Positions 20,936 through 33,275 of a stretch of DNA of 64,000 bases are shown here, piece by piece. The position numbers and the translations under genes are program-made. Source of the stretch: Cordylochernes scorpioides (lineage: Eukaryota; Arthropoda; Arachnida; Pseudoscorpiones; Chernetidae); contig CP092863.1 of NCBI GenBank assembly GCA_030710605.1, forward strand, positions 136,529,456 to 136,593,455, given 5' to 3'. The notes beneath the pieces were generated by a model. It was not told the origin of the DNA, searched no databases, and saw nothing but the letters and a program-made list of their open reading frames with translations. The stretch's first letter is position 1. Each line of letters begins with the position of its first letter.

Positions 20936-21250
20936 GTTTTTTTTTTTTTTTTGCTTATCCCAAGTACACGTGGTACATGCCATGATAATCATGGTGGGTA
21001 GTTAGCGACTGCTTTTACTCTAAGTGCACAACATGTCTACACATGTGAAAAGCAGTTCGAATTTGCACTTACAAATGTGCCAGAGCCCCGTTTTGTTACT
21101 TTCAATCCCTGGTGGGGTTGGACTCTCGCAAGAATCGGAGGCCTTTGGAGCATTTTATTCAATCAGAACAAAAGTGCCCAATGCGGGAAATCGAACCCGG
21201 GTCGTAGCGGTCGAAAACCAACGGTTTTGACCATCCTTCCACCGACCCCC
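20936..21250 (-). mobile_element. tRNA-derived SINE
   Basis: Same family as 5661-5968: poly(A) seen as T's at about 20938-20952, GCTTATCCCAAGTACACG at the tail end. The B-box region shows a small insertion relative to other copies (GGGAAATCGAACCCGGG). Confidence 0.85.
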
Positions 21251-21496
21251 GGTTTCGGGTTATAGCCTTCATCAGTAGCGAAACAGCTTCGATTTCATAT
21301 CATCTTTCAAGTACCTTGATGGGAATTAGAGGAATACCGTCTAATGGTCATTATAAATATATTGCTAGTATAAATCTGTGATATATATATAATATTATTT
21401 CAGACCATTGACTGCGGAATTGTTTTATTTAGAGCCATGAAATAACTTTCCTTCTTCGTATATAAAAGTTTTTGTCTAAAGTATAATTGTATAAAA

Positions 21497-22835
21497 TAAA
21501 CACACACAGCTTTATTAAGACCACCGGTCTTAAACAGATTCACTATAGAAAGAAAGCATAGATGAAGCTCCTATACTACAGGCAGCACAGAACCCAACAA
21601 TATTTGATACACACATACACCTTTATTAAGACCACCAGTCTTATATAGATTCACCACAGGAAGGAAGCATAGATAGAGCTCCTATACTCCAGGCAGCACA
21701 GAACACAACAATATTTGATACACACACAGCTTTATTAAGACCACCAGTCTTATATAGATTCACCACAGGAAGGAAGCATAGATGGAACTCCTATACTCCA
21801 GGTAGCATAAAACCCAACAATATTTGATACACACATACAGCTTTATTAAGACCACCAGTCTTATATAGATTCACCATAGAAAGAAAGGAAGCATAGATGG
21901 AGCTCCTATACTCCAGGTAGCATAAAACCCAACAATATTTGATACACACATACAGCTTTATTAAGACCACCAGTCTTATATAGATTCACCATAGAAAGAA
22001 AGGAAGCATAGATGGAGCTCCTATACTCCAGGCAGCACAGAACCCAACAATAATTGATACACACATACAGCTTTATTAAGACCACCAATCTTATACAGAT
22101 TCACCACAGGAAGGAAGCATAGATGGAGCTCCTATACTCCAGGCAGCACAGAACACAACAATATTTGATACACACATACAGCTTTATTAAGACCACCAGT
22201 CTTATACAGATTCACCATAGAAAGAAAGGAAGCATAGATGGAGCTCCTATACTCCAGGCAGCACAGATCCCAACAATATTTGATACACACATACAGCTTT
22301 ATTAAGACCACCAGTCTTATATAGATTCACCATAAAAAGAAAGGAAGCATAGATGGAGCTCCTATACTCCAGGCAGCACAGAACCCAACAATAATTGATA
22401 CACACACAGCTTTATTAAGACCACCAGTCTTAAACAGATTCACCACAGGAAGGAAGCATAGATAGAGCTCCTATACTCCAGGCAGCACAGAACACAACAA
22501 TATTTGATACACACACACAGCTTTATTAAGACCACCAGTCTTAAACAGATTCACCATAGAAAGAAAGCATAGATGGAGCTCCTATACTCCAGGCAGCACA
22601 GAACCCAACAATATTTGATACACACATACAGCTTTATTAAGACCACCGGTCTTAAACAGATTCACTATAGAAAGAAAGCATAGATGGAGCTCCTATACTC
22701 CAGGCAGCACAGAACCCAACAATATTTGATACACACATACAGCTTTATTAAGACCACCAGTCTTATATAGATTCACCACAGGAAGAAAGCATAGATAGAG
22801 CTCCTATACTCCAGGCAGCACAGAACCCAACAACA
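21497..22835. repeat. About 112-bp satellite, 12 units
   Basis: CTTTATTAAGACCACCAGTC recurs about every 107-116 bp from about 21510 to 22745. Each unit has a short hairpin (TAAGACCACCAGTCTTA) and ends with CCAGGCAGCACAGAACCCAA. Length differences come from a GAAAGAAAGGAAG or CAGGAAGGAAG block. It lies in the intron before SLC35F exon 3. Confidence 0.92.
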
Positions 22836-23085
22836 GACTCCAGGTCCGACACATGTCCAGTGGCCACACCGTACATACGTCAAGGTTAGCGTTTCACTGA
22901 AAAGGCGAATGTGGTTCAGCCGCGTTCTAATCTTCACTTTCATCATCCAAATGGACCACGACATTCGGCGATTCTATTAATCTCTCCGAACGATGACTGT
23001 ATAAAAAACTATGTTTTTTAAGAAATAACTTCTAATCATTTTGACAGATATCTATGAGTTTCTAAGGCTAACACGGTGTGTTCAG

Positions 23086-23214
23086 ATCGTGGCTGTAATC
23101 ATGTGTAACACGGGAACTGCCCTCCTGGCTTACATGGATGGTGCATACCGCTCGACTACACTGGGTGGTGTGGTGCTAGCGTCCGCAGCGGCTGCTGGAG
23201 CGGCCATACACAAG
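23086..23214 (+). CDS. SLC35F3/4-like: SLC35F3/F4-like transporter, exon 3 in window
   Basis: The 3' splice site is GTGTGTTCAG at 23076-23085, in phase 0. An upstream AG at 23046-23047 would put a stop in frame. The donor is GTACAG at 23215. The exon encodes IVAVIMCNTGTALLAYMDGA then the LGGVVLASAAAAGAAIHK span. 'GVR' from exon 2 joined to 'IVA.IM' reproduces the family pattern around two membrane spans. Confidence 0.86.
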
Positions 23215-23327
23215 GTACAGTACCTCCCACTTACACCACACATGTTTTATACTCTATTTTCCTTTTCTCGTGAACCCTTCAAGTGACGTACGGCTAAATT
23301 TTCTCGCTACTTAACCTTAATTTGACT

Positions 23328-23632
23328 TTTTTTTTGCTTATCCCTAGTACACGTGATACGGGCCATGATAATCATGGTGGGTAGAAGTAGGCGACTGCTT
23401 TTACTCTAAGTGCACCACATGTCTACACATGTGAAAAGCAGTTCGACTTTGTACTTACAGATGTGCCAGAGCCCCGTTACTTACACTCGCTGGTGGGATT
23501 TGACTTTTGCAAGAATCGGGGGGCCATTGGATCATTCTTTTTAATCAGAAAAAAGTGTCCAATGTGGGAATCAAACCCGGGTCGTAGCGGTTGAAAACCA
23601 ACGGTTTAGACCATCCTTCCACCGACCCCCAT
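23328..23632 (-). mobile_element. tRNA-derived SINE
   Basis: Another SINE of the 5661-5968 family, about 110 bp downstream of exon 3, antisense to the gene. The tail end is GCTTATCCCTAGTACACG and the B box is slightly altered (GGGAATCAAACCCGG on the plus strand). Confidence 0.83.
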
Positions 23633-23825
23633 AATTTGGCCATAAACTAATCTAACCTTATCTGAACCTTAACTAATATTAAGCTATCCTAGCCTCAACC
23701 TAAGTCTTTCCTTATCTCAACCTAACCTCATAAAAACCTAATATAATCAACAACAACAAAAACTTATTAAAACATTCCGCATTGTAATGATTCGCCATAC
23801 AAAAAGAAGGAGAGCTGAAACCAAA

Positions 23826-24189
23826 TACAGTAAAACCTTCCTTTAGCGGACACCCGGCTAGAGGACACCTCTCTACAAAGAATAGTTTTCATTTGCAAAA
23901 TTACCATTTTTACAATTTATCAACTCTCCGGTAAGAGGACACCTCTCCCTAAAAGACACTTTGGTTCTACAATTAGATGTTGTCCTTTACAGAGAGGTAG
24001 TTCTACTGTAGCTGCTCTCAGGTAAGAGGACACCTCTTCCTAAAAGACACTTTGGCTCTACAATTAGGTGTTGTCCTTTACAGGGAGGTAGTTCTACTGT
24101 AGCAACTCTCTGGTAAGAGAACACCTCTTCCTAAAATACACTTTGGTTCTGCAATTAGGTGTCCTTCACAGGGAGGTAGTTCTACTGTA
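23826..24189. mobile_element. Pogo/Tigger-like MITE with internal tandem units
   Basis: The ends are inverted (TACAGTAAAACCTTCC and GGTAGTTCTACTGTA) and include TA duplicates. The middle has about three units of AAGAGGACACCTCT...ACACTTTGG. A relative lies at 53976-54524. Confidence 0.7.
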
Positions 24190-24329
24190 TTTACATAATT
24201 AAGGGTATGAGAAGATAGTTATTTTAACCTAAATCTAATATCAACCTAACCCAATTCCAATACTTTATTGTAGTGGATTATATGCAATTTATAAAAATTT
24301 ACTTCATTTGTGAAGAGAAAGAGCTTGAA

Positions 24330-24665
24330 TTCCTTTGAGAACTGAATTCTTAACCTACAGTACCAATTGTCCTAGTGTGGAACTAACACCTACCCACATA
24401 TTCTCATGTCCACCAATGGCTGCTATCTTGCAGAAAATTGACATGGACCCAGAACTTTATACACCCAAGATAGAGAACATTGCGACTGCTGTGATAGAAA
24501 TGTACGAAGACATCTTAAGCTCTTCATTGGACACAACTACAACAATAGAAAATTGACATGGATCCAGAACTTTACACACCAAAGATAGAGAACATTGCGA
24601 CTGCTGTGATAGAGATGTACGGAGACATTTGAGGATCTGAATTGGACACAATAACATCTGAACAC
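24330..24665 (+). pseudogene. LINE C-terminal fragment with tandem tail
   Basis: TNCPSVELTPTHIFSCPPMA resembles the closing Cys/His motif of LINE polyproteins. It is followed by KIDMDPELYTPKIENIAT and EMYEDI. The last 100 bp (from AAAATTGACATGGA) is repeated twice here and three times in copy B, after an ACAACAACAA tract. Confidence 0.6.
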
Positions 24666-25015
24666 TTGGGAAGACAGAAAAGATAGAGCTACAGGCTTTC
24701 TATATATGGTGCTGGCGTCGGATCATGAGAATACCATGGACTGACAGATCAAGTAATAAGATTTTCAAATATGACCGAAAAGGATATATGGCCTACTGTA
24801 GACGATTGAGAGGAAGAGAACCACCATGTTTGTACATATTTTACGACCCTCAGAGTGAATAAAGGTATTGTCAGAGATGGGCATGGAGGGAAGACCGGGA
24901 GAAAGAAAGCGGAGAATTGATTTCATAAACAATTTTGTGAAAAGACCCTACTATCCAATCGGAAGATTGGCCCTGAAAATGAAGCTTCGAAAGGCAAAAG
25001 TCCAACAGCCAAGGT
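24666..25015 (+). pseudogene. Endonuclease-reverse transcriptase 3' end
   Basis: Reads ELQAFYIWCWRRIMRIPWTD, a recognisable C-terminal motif of RTE-like or related LINE proteins (WCWRRM-x-R-I-x-W-T-D). After frame shifts it continues as GMEGRPGERKRRIDF. The reverse-transcriptase core is absent. Confidence 0.6.
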
Positions 25016-25159
25016 GATTATAAAGTAGTTATACGTAGTTATCTTGAGAAAAAACCTTAATTCAGTCAAAATTGAAGGAAAAAAAACTCTATTCCCCATC
25101 TATAAAACTGTTTTTCATCCATAAAATTTCTATCAGTGATAAAAATTGTTATCTGCGTA

Positions 25160-25470
25160 CCTTTTCGAACAGATTCAGACAATAACTCTGAAAGATATTA
25201 CAGTGACATTTATTGAAGACACACGAGAAAACCAAGTGTGAACAAAACATAGGTAAGTTGTACCTTTCAGAATGTATATCGGGATTCAGACAATAACTCT
25301 GAAAGTTATTACAGTGACATTTATTGAAGACACACGAGAAAGCCAAGTGTACACAAAACTTAAGGAAGTTGTACCTTTTAGTATGTATATCGGGATTCAG
25401 ACAATAACTCTGAAATATATTACAGTGACCTTTATTCAAGACACTCGAGATAACCAAGTGTGAACAAAAC
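25160..25470 (-). repeat. 111-bp MITE units, minus orientation
   Basis: About three units of the 111-bp family (GAAAGATATTACAGTGAC, AAGACACACGAGA), flanked by the GACATCAAAGACATTCC segment to 25520. Confidence 0.8.
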
Positions 25471-25657
25471 TACACTTGTCATCTTCAAAAAAGACCACTA
25501 GCGACATCAAAGACATTCCACATCCTTACGTTTTGTCTATGAATGTATTTTTTCATATTTGTCACCAAAAAAGGGCGACTTGCTGGACATTAACAACCAC
25601 ATTTTGTCGATAGATTAGTTGAAGAGAGGATAGGATAATATGGCTGTGTGTTGATAG

Positions 25658-25931
25658 GTGATGTTCCGCCGGACGCTGGGTGAGGCCACATGCGGCCAGG
25701 TTGCCGTGTTCCACTCCCTGTTGGGTCTTCTAGCTGCTTTGGTAGCCTGGCCACCCGTGGTGGGTCTGGCAGCCAGCGGGGTGGAGACTGTGGGTAGCCC
25801 CCCGTGGCCCGAGCTCATAGTAGCTGCAGGGCTACTACTGGCTGCAGCTCTACTGGCCAACCTCGGCTCCCTGCTCACCTACGATGTCTGTCTCACGTTA
25901 GGCCTCGCCGCAGCGGTCTTCATATCCGGCA
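25658..25931 (+). CDS. SLC35F3/4-like: SLC35F3/F4-like transporter, exon 4 (copy A)
   Basis: The 3' splice site is TGTTGATAG at 25649-25657, in phase 0. The donor is GTACGT at 25932, leaving one base. It encodes VMFRRTLGEATCGQVAVFHS then several membrane spans (LLGLLAALVAWPPVVGL; LIVAAGLLLAAALLANLG; CLTLGLAAAVFISG). 'K|V-M/L-F' at the exon start and 'TLGLAAAVFISG' before the end align with the SLC35F3/F4 pattern. GC content is far above its surroundings. The copy at 34896-35169 appears identical. Confidence 0.87.
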
Positions 25932-26320
25932 GTACGTACCTCTATAATACAATCTTTACCTTCCTACAGTACCATAGATCACACGTTAAGCGAAGAATCA
26001 TTGAGTATTTCTTAAAGTAAATACATTAGATTGACAATTAAAATAATTTTATTGACATCTTGTCAATACATGCAAAAGTATACACGCGGCGCGCGTTTGA
26101 TTTTTGTAAATATTTCTGGTGGGATCAAGTCGATATTATTGTAAGCCCGTTGAAGAGCGATTAACGCTTGAAAGCTAGCGTTTTTTTTTAATAAAAAAGA
26201 TACTCATTGTGAGAATATAATTGTAATTTTAATACTTTTTCACAATTTTATCATGAATAGAGATTTACATGCAAAGGTGCACAGTCTCCACTATTTAAAA
26301 ATATAATTATACATAACATA

Positions 26321-26481
26321 CTATGTACAATGTACATGGCGCCTCTGCCACCGCTGCAGAGTTTGGTGGAGAATCACCAGCAGGTCTCCAGCGACACCAC
26401 GTATTTCGACATCTACGAAGAATACGTAGATAGCGTACTTCACCGCTGAGGAGATGGCGTGGTCCTCGAGATTGATGATCT
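26321..26481 (-). CDS. Possible minus-strand exon, unrecognised (copy A)
   Basis: A GC-rich island inside the last SLC35F intron, antisense to the gene. From a plausible 3' splice site (TCTAATCAG, minus strand) the frame reads IINLEDHAISSAVKYAIYVF, then FVDVEIRGVAGDLLVILHQT and a stop at 26321-26323. I do not recognise it. The frame is open in copy B too, with about eight substitutions, of which about three are silent. A plus-strand reading (MAPLPPLQSLVENHQQ, 37 codons) is an alternative. It may also be part of an unknown repeat. Confidence 0.3.
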
Positions 26482-27104
26482 CTGATTAGATTGATGGACG
26501 CAAAGCCTATCTTTATCTTAATTTGAACAATCACCTGAAACAGTAAATTATCAAAAGTATAAATTCGTGAGAGGCAAAGAGTTTCTTGTACAAAAAAAAA
26601 CACATTGCAATAAAATATTCGTCTTAATATATTGTACTTTTGATAATAAAGAACATCTTTATTGTTCTTATTCTTTCTTATTTAATCAAAAAGGCATATA
26701 TTGGATCAAAAAATCATCTATTTTACCAATATTTCAATTGGCTAAACGCCAACCTTTATCAAGGTATTATAACATATTTCTTATCTTCACTGAATCCTAT
26801 TAAGGTATCAAGCTTGTATAGCTTGAGATTTTCAATGATGTGTCTGTGTGCTAGGGATAAGTAGAGCTCATTAAAGGATGAGCCAATACAGTCAATGACG
26901 TGATGTGGAGTTGCAAACTGAGAATTGCACTTAGTACATAGTGTGCGAAAACCTTACAACCATTTTTTATACTATGGCAATTTAAAATAGCAGATGTTGA
27001 TGGTAGTCAAACATCTCTAGAAAATCTCCCAAGATAGAAAAATGCATGGCGCCTCTTCATTAATTTGACTTCCATTGGCATTGTAAATAAAACCAAGTAG
27101 ACTG

Positions 27105-27310
27105 ACACTCATGGACAAAACTTAAGGAAATGGAATGTCTTTGATGTCGCTGGTTGTATGTTTTTTTGAAGGAGACAGAGGCAAATTTGTCCACACTTGG
27201 TTATCTCATGTGTCTTCAATAAAGGTCACTGTAATATCTTTCAGAGTTATTGTCTCAGTCCCGATATATATGCTGAAAGGTACAACTTCCTTAAGTTTTG
27301 TCCATGAGTT
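27105..27310 (+). mobile_element. Mariner-type MITE, single 111-bp unit
   Basis: Compact element: CACTCATGGACAAAACTTAAGG at the left and its complement ending in GTCCATGAGT at the right, with one internal 111-bp-type unit. It appears to be the unamplified form of 7820-8923. Confidence 0.85.
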
Positions 27311-27396
27311 TAGATAGAAAGACAGCCTGGGTAATTGTAGACTTCTGATTCCACTCTCCAAGAGAACCTGAGTTATCTAAACAATAATAATAGGTG

Positions 27397-27790
27397 TTCA
27401 GAAAAAGGACATTTCCTAACCATGCAACTAAAATTTACTGATGGCTTGCGTCATCTATCGGAATAAATGCCAACTAATCTTTGATTTTTATTATTCCATA
27501 ATTGGCCAAATACCGTTTTTTGATTAATCAAGAAAAGCTAACCACGTACGCGTTTCGGGCTGTCGGCCCTCGTCAGCGTGGTGCAAGCTGTGGTACGTGG
27601 TTAGCTCTTTCTTGATTAATCAAGAAACGGTATTTGGCCAATTCTGGAATAATTAAAAATCAACAATTAGTTGATAATTATTCCGATAGATGACGCAAGC
27701 CATCAGCAAATTTTATTTGCACGATCAGGAAATGTCCTTTTTCTCAATTTATCCACCTGATCTAAGTATAAATTCACATTTGTACTATTT
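27397..27790. repeat. F2 ribozyme foldback repeat (copy A)
   Basis: Palindromic element: GGACATTTCCTAACCATGCA ... at one end and CACGATCAGGAAATGTCC at the other, inner arms with GGCCAAATACCGTTT and TGATTAATCAAGAAA, and a hammerhead at the centre. It ends about 70 bp before SLC35F exon 5. Confidence 0.88.
27541..27582 (-). ncRNA. Hammerhead ribozyme, family F2 (copy A)
   Basis: Minus strand: stem I ACCACG/CGUGGU, core CUGACGA, stem II GGGC/GCCC with loop CGACA, GAAA, minimal stem III in ACGCGU and cleavage triplet GUA. Relative to F1, stem II changed from GCGC/GCGC to GGGC/GCCC and the outer pair of stem I from U-A to A-U, in each case with pairing kept. Confidence 0.85.
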
Positions 27791-27860
27791 TTCACAATGA
27801 TAGGTGTGTTGATTGGTTCAAATGTCAGGATGTGTCCACAGCTGTCTGTTGCTTGTGCAG

Positions 27861-28084
27861 TGGTGGATGGACACGTCTACGGTGTGCGGTTCGAGGGGAT
27901 GAAACTGGCTGGAATCGTGCTGATCCTGTTAGGATTCGGATTGGTCCTGTTACCCCAGGATTGGTCGGATTGTTTGGCTGTGGCTACCTTGAGGTGGAGG
28001 CGATACCACAACCCACCTCAGCCTCCAGAGCCTGTCGCAGGTCGTGTCCGTAGCTTCAGCATTCAACCTCCATCCGTCCACTGA
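27861..28084 (+). CDS. SLC35F3/4-like: SLC35F3/F4-like transporter, last exon (copy A)
   Basis: The 3' splice site is GCTTGTGCAG at 27851-27860. Two bases complete the codon left by exon 4 (A + TG = Met). The exon encodes VDGHVYGVRFEGMKLAGIVL, the last membrane span LAGIVLILLGFGLVLLP, then the conserved LLPQDWSD and a basic, Pro-rich cytoplasmic tail (RWRRYHNPPQPPEP ... SIQPPSVH) to TGA at 28082-28084. Joined through exons 1-5 the transporter part is about 380 residues. Copy B (37654-37877) has a nearly identical exon. Confidence 0.87.
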
Positions 28085-31000
28085 CCGATCGCACTCTGAG
28101 AATTCACCAATCTTCACCATCTACTTGGATTGAAAACTCTTCATGAAAGAACACATCATCTTCCTGGATGGATAATTGACTATACACTCATACAAGCAGC
28201 TATACTCATCTGCGCACTTCAAAAAAAAAAAAAAGGAAGAGCAACGCTTTCACCAACATCAATTGAATCAAGACGCTAGATATCTTGATTGAAAATAAAA
28301 TGCCAACTAACAATGTCTAACTCAAAATATATATATTATATATTCAAGGCTAAAAATGGAACAAAAATCAAATATGGACTTTCAGAATTACACGGAAATC
28401 TTTGTTAAGTAGTACGATTACAAAGAAACACGTCAAACGTTCTCTTTGTCTACAGAAGAGAGGATAAATAGAGAGAATGATCTTTACAAATTCAATTCTA
28501 TATTTAGATTAAGGTTGTGTGTAGTATAAAACTTGTACTCCAAAATGGTCAAAATTGCCGAAATATAAAATCCTTCAATATTTCATTGAATTAATAACGT
28601 AAATGTTGTAATTATTGGACTTGTAGATGAAATTAAGGAATACTAATATTTATCTTAATTTTTTTTTAACCATTTCAATTATTAATTTATAGAAATGATG
28701 TTTAAAAAAATCGTCTGGTTAACAGTTCGCCATTTTGACTTTAGTCAACTTACTCTTAATTCCTCAACCATCAACTTAGAAGTGTGAATGGCTTTCTTTA
28801 ATTTGACTTATGCTACTCATAACCTGATGTGTACTTAATTTTGTTAGTGAAATTGTATATTTTTTTCAAATTTTTATGTATGTGTGTATTTAAAATACAA
28901 GAGAATATATGTAGGAAAAATAATGCATTGCCAAATACATCTTGGGATCATTTGACCATTCAGGCTTAGAATAATTATAATTCGTAGCTTTCCTTCGAAA
29001 ATTAACGAAAGCTACAGTCCCTGATTGGCAAGAGTGCAAATCCTCTATTGTCATATTTCTTTTTTGGTCAATTTATTTTTAAATCTTAGAATCTGGTATA
29101 CTGAATTTAAAAAAGGACTCTTTGTACCTTTAAAATTGGATCATAATTAGTAACTTTCCGATTATGCTCCAGAAGATTGTTGCTCCTACTATATTCTATT
29201 CGTCAGCGTTACCGGGCTGTCTCAGTGTTGCCAAATATTAATTATTCACAGATGTCATCAGTGAATTTAGATATACTTTCAATGTGTGTGTTTTATTTTT
29301 AATATAGATGTGTGAGTATATATATAGAGAGGGGCATTTCTCGTTTATATGCCAAAAAATACACGTATATAAAAACAATATATTATATTATTTTGATAGC
29401 ATGAAAAGGCGAAAAGAGTGAATTTTAAAAACAATTGACTAGATATTAGCATGTTATTTTGAGATTAAATTATGCTAAGAGAAAAATTATTATCATAAAA
29501 TTTTGACAGAAGCATGTATATTTTCAAAAATTGGAATTAGCATTAAAACTTTTTTCTAAAATGTTAAATAGATGCGTGAAAAAAAATTATTCTTTAGATA
29601 TATAATTTTAATAATCAAATATTTATCGAAATTATATGAAATGTTAAGGTAAGAGTTTCTCACAAAACGATATAATTTAAATTAATAATGTAATTATATC
29701 AGTTAGTAACACTAAAAGTTTCTGAAATCTGATCAAATGTTATAATAAAGGCTCAAGATTTGGAAGTGCTCAAAAAAAAAAAAAAAAAAAGACGTGTATA
29801 AACATTCAATGTTTAGATGTTGCTGGTAAAACCCTTTTTTAAAAACCCTAATTTTTAATAAAAGAATATTTTGTTTGCATAAAATATATAAAATAATAAT
29901 AAATGATTCATTGATATAAAAAGATTACCATTCTATAAGAAAATTAATTTCACACGCAAAATTTCTATATTAAATTTTAACGTAATAAATATTTTGTTTA
30001 ATTTTAGACCTAATCCCAACATGGCTAATTTGAAAATGACAAGAAGTTTAAAATATAATAAATTGTGGAACATAAATAAATGTGCTAAATAAAATTTAAT
30101 GAATGACCTTACCACAGACCTTGAATAAAATAGCAGACGCCCTAAACTAATTTAAGGGATAGTTTCTCAAGAAAATTCTCTTCTCATTTGTCTTCATTGC
30201 TTCTACACACAGGTGTGCGAGTTTATAAATAATTTATCTTTAATTTAGTTTCCTCCTTAAATTTATTTTGTTTCGGTAATCTACTAAAATGTTTCAGACA
30301 CATTTATAAAGTCGTGAAAGTACTTTTACAAATTACCAGTAATTCATCATATATATTCGAATAATAAAAATATTTTCATCTTTTAATTTATTCTGATAAT
30401 AAATTTTATATAAGTAAGAAAGAATTTATTATTTCAATATCAAAGAATTTAAAATGAAATTAACTTTAAAATATATCATCTTGTTAAAATATTTCAATGA
30501 TAATATAATTGAAAATTTATTTCTCTTTTTTTTTTAAAGCTGAAATATAATACTAGTTGAAAATGATAATAAAAATTATATATCTTTTTGACATGAGGCA
30601 TTTGCATACACGTAATATATAAATATATATGTTGACATACTCAAAAAATGGAATCTGATGAAACATGTATACTTTAATAACTAAATGAGAAGGAATTAAT
30701 ATCTCATTAAACGCAAACATTTACATTTTGTAAATACTTTGTATATAGCAATAAATGATGTGAATATAATATTTGTATGAAAGAACAATATTTTCTTACT
30801 TGAAAATATATTATTTTGTGAATGCAAATTTTGGGCATAAAATTAACTCATTTTTATTTTATTTGTGGGTAAGTAATACAATTATATATCTCGTTTTTGT
30901 AATATTTTAAATAGTTCATGTTTAATTAAGTTATATATTTTGTGTGTAAAAACAATTCATTTTAATGCTTAAAACAAACAAAGCTGTGATACTTATGTTA

Positions 31001-32070
31001 ATATATCAAAAATAGAGGATAAATATTTATTTTTAAATATTAGAATATATAGCACATAAATATATATAGTTGAAGATATATATTTGTCTATATAGCTATT
31101 TGTTTAGTCTATCTAGAAATAAAGTATCATGCATAAAAGGTTTTTAGAATGTTTTTTTGGAAAGCACCTGAATTATTTATTAATTTCGTAGAGATTTTTC
31201 AAAGTAGACTTTTATTTCAAGAAATTTGAAATGTATTTTTATATAAAAAATCATTATATATAATTATACGAAAGAGTCATTAATTTAGAGATGTTTTATA
31301 ATATAAATTATATGGTGTTTTTGTCTTCTTTTTTGAATCTCACTTTTAATATACACAATTTAATTTTTTTTTTGTTACATTTGAGATAAAAATGTTTTTG
31401 AGACTACAAAAAGGTTACATAATTTTTAACATATATTTCCTTTTTAATTAGTATAAATATAATTGATATCAAACTACAGTTATAACCAAAAGATTATTTA
31501 TTTACAATACATATATACTTAAATTTTGAGAAAATGAGTTTTTAAATGTATTTAACATATTAACATTTCATTTTTTATTAATATAAATATAATTGATAGA
31601 GAAATAGTTTTAAGAAAAATATATTATTTATATGTAAAATATTTTCTAATTAAAACTTGATTAAAAAGTTTGATTCCTTATAATGATGTATGTATATAAA
31701 ATTATTATATTAAAATTCACAACTATTTTTTATTAATAATCTTGCGGAAACAAATGTAAATGAATACCACCAAATTTATTATGTAAATATCTCATTTTTT
31801 GTGAGAGCTTTTAAATTAGAATTTTTTCTTAGCTCTCGCTCACTGCTAAAATAAACTTAATTTTAGTATAATATGTGTCTCTCCATCTTTTTGTTTGGCA
31901 TCAAAAATATTTCATAAACAAAGTATCTTTAAAAATAGGTTATTCTTATGTTAAACATAGCGTAAACAGTATTAATGAATTACTTACGTGAAAATACAAA
32001 AATGCATTGTTTTTGTTTTTCTAATATATTTTGTGTTCTCCGGTATCAATATAATATATTAAAATATTAA
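28085..32070. other. 3' flank and AT-rich intergenic DNA (copy A)
   Basis: Probably the SLC35F 3' untranslated region at first. A likely polyadenylation context is not certain. From about 28600 it is very AT-rich with no open frame that is kept in copy B. A 237-bp frame open in copy B (38129-38365) is broken here by a TAG, so I do not call it. Confidence 0.5.
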
Positions 32071-32074
32071 AAAT

Positions 32075-32410
32075 AAAAGAGGCATATCCTGACCAGGAGC
32101 ACATGTGCTTTTCAGAAGACAGAGCGCCATCTGGTGTAACAGAAATCAACTAAACATTGATTTAGACTGTTCCCTGATATTTGGCCAACCCAATTTCTTG
32201 ATAAATCAAGAAAAGCCATACACGAACGCGTTTCGCGCTGTTGGCGCAAGTCAGCGTGGAGTAGGCTGTAACACTGCGACCAAAAAGATTTTTGGTCCCA
32301 GTGGCTTCTTGAGACACCAAGAAATTCCACCAGATGGCGCTCTACCTTCTGAAAGGCACATGTGCTCCTGGTCAGGATATGCCTCTTCTATTTTTAATAT
32401 CACACCTGAC
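32075..32410. repeat. F1-type repeat with inactive hammerhead (copy A)
   Basis: An F1 relative (AGAGGCATATCCTGACCAGG ... CTGGTCAGGATATGCC). The minus-strand hammerhead at 32219-32260 reads CUGACUU in place of CUGACGA, and stem I is partly lost, so it should not cleave. Confidence 0.75.
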
Positions 32411-32635
32411 CTTTTAATTTTTTTTCTATTGTTTTTTCACATATTAAAATATAATTTATTTAATATATTATATATGACTTTTTAATAATTTTCCTCTTTC
32501 TCCAAAGATTTCATATTTTTTTATTATATATTTTATCTCTCTGCTTACTTTTTTTCATTGATATTTTTAGGGTGAGAAATTAAAAATATATAGAATATTT
32601 TAATTAAACATATTAACATCTTTAAAACATAATAT

Positions 32636-32699
32636 CACCACTAATGATCCAAGCCCTCCCAATATATTTTTCATCGCAGTAAGGACAGTAGAAGTTTGT
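32636..32699. repeat. F6 foldback fragment (empty Copia site)
   Basis: Contains CCAAGCCCTCCCAATATATT, an F6 arm. In copy B the same sequence is split by the Copia element right after CCCTC, so this is the pre-insertion allele. Confidence 0.9.
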
Positions 32700-33005
32700 C
32701 TTTTATTATTATTATTATCACTAGTACACGTGGTACAGGCCATGATAATCATGGTACGTAGTTAGCGACTACTTTTACTGTAAGTGCACCACATGTCTAC
32801 ACATGTGAAAAGTAGTTCGACTTTGCACTTACAAATGCGCCAGAGCCCCGTTTGATTACTTGCACTCCCTGATGGAGTTGGATTTTTGCGAGCTTCAGGG
32901 GCCATTGGAGCATTTTTTTAATTAGAAAAAAAAAGTGTCCAATGTGAGATTTGATCCCGAGTTGTAGAAAACCAATGGTTTAGACCATCCTTCCACCGAC
33001 CCCCT
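32700..33005 (-). mobile_element. tRNA-derived SINE (copy A)
   Basis: Family of 5661-5968, with a diverged head (GAGATTTGATCCCGAG) and a deletion of about 9 bp beside the B box compared with copy B at 47880-48179. Confidence 0.8.
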
Positions 33006-33275
33006 ATAATATCCTAATTGTATTCAGTTGATACAGTATCACTGAAGTGTCCCTCACGTCTATAAATACAAAGACAAGAAAGATAACGGATGAGTGTGGG
33101 ATGTCAGAAAGAAGTTTATTCTCTGACGAGGGGGAGAATTTTGCTCCAAGGACGTATGAGCGCCTGGGCTTTCCTTGATCCCCATTGGTGACAATTTTGG
33201 CGCCTCGACCTCCATGGCTAGGACATGTTCCCTGCAACATGACACACCTTTAGGGACACTTGTGGATTGTCACAC

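Larger units (their letters stand above)
24246..33275. repeat. Duplicated segment, copy A (left of gap)
   Basis: Begins with CTAACCCAATTCCAATAC and ends with GGATTGTCACAC at the gap edge. Almost every feature recurs in order in 33376-48449 with a low rate of substitution. Includes SLC35F exons 4 and 5. Confidence 0.95.

Noticed and set aside
25615..25878. Minus-strand frame opposite SLC35F exon 4
   Set aside because: It is a shadow of the GC-rich plus-strand exon, which has splice sites and family motifs.
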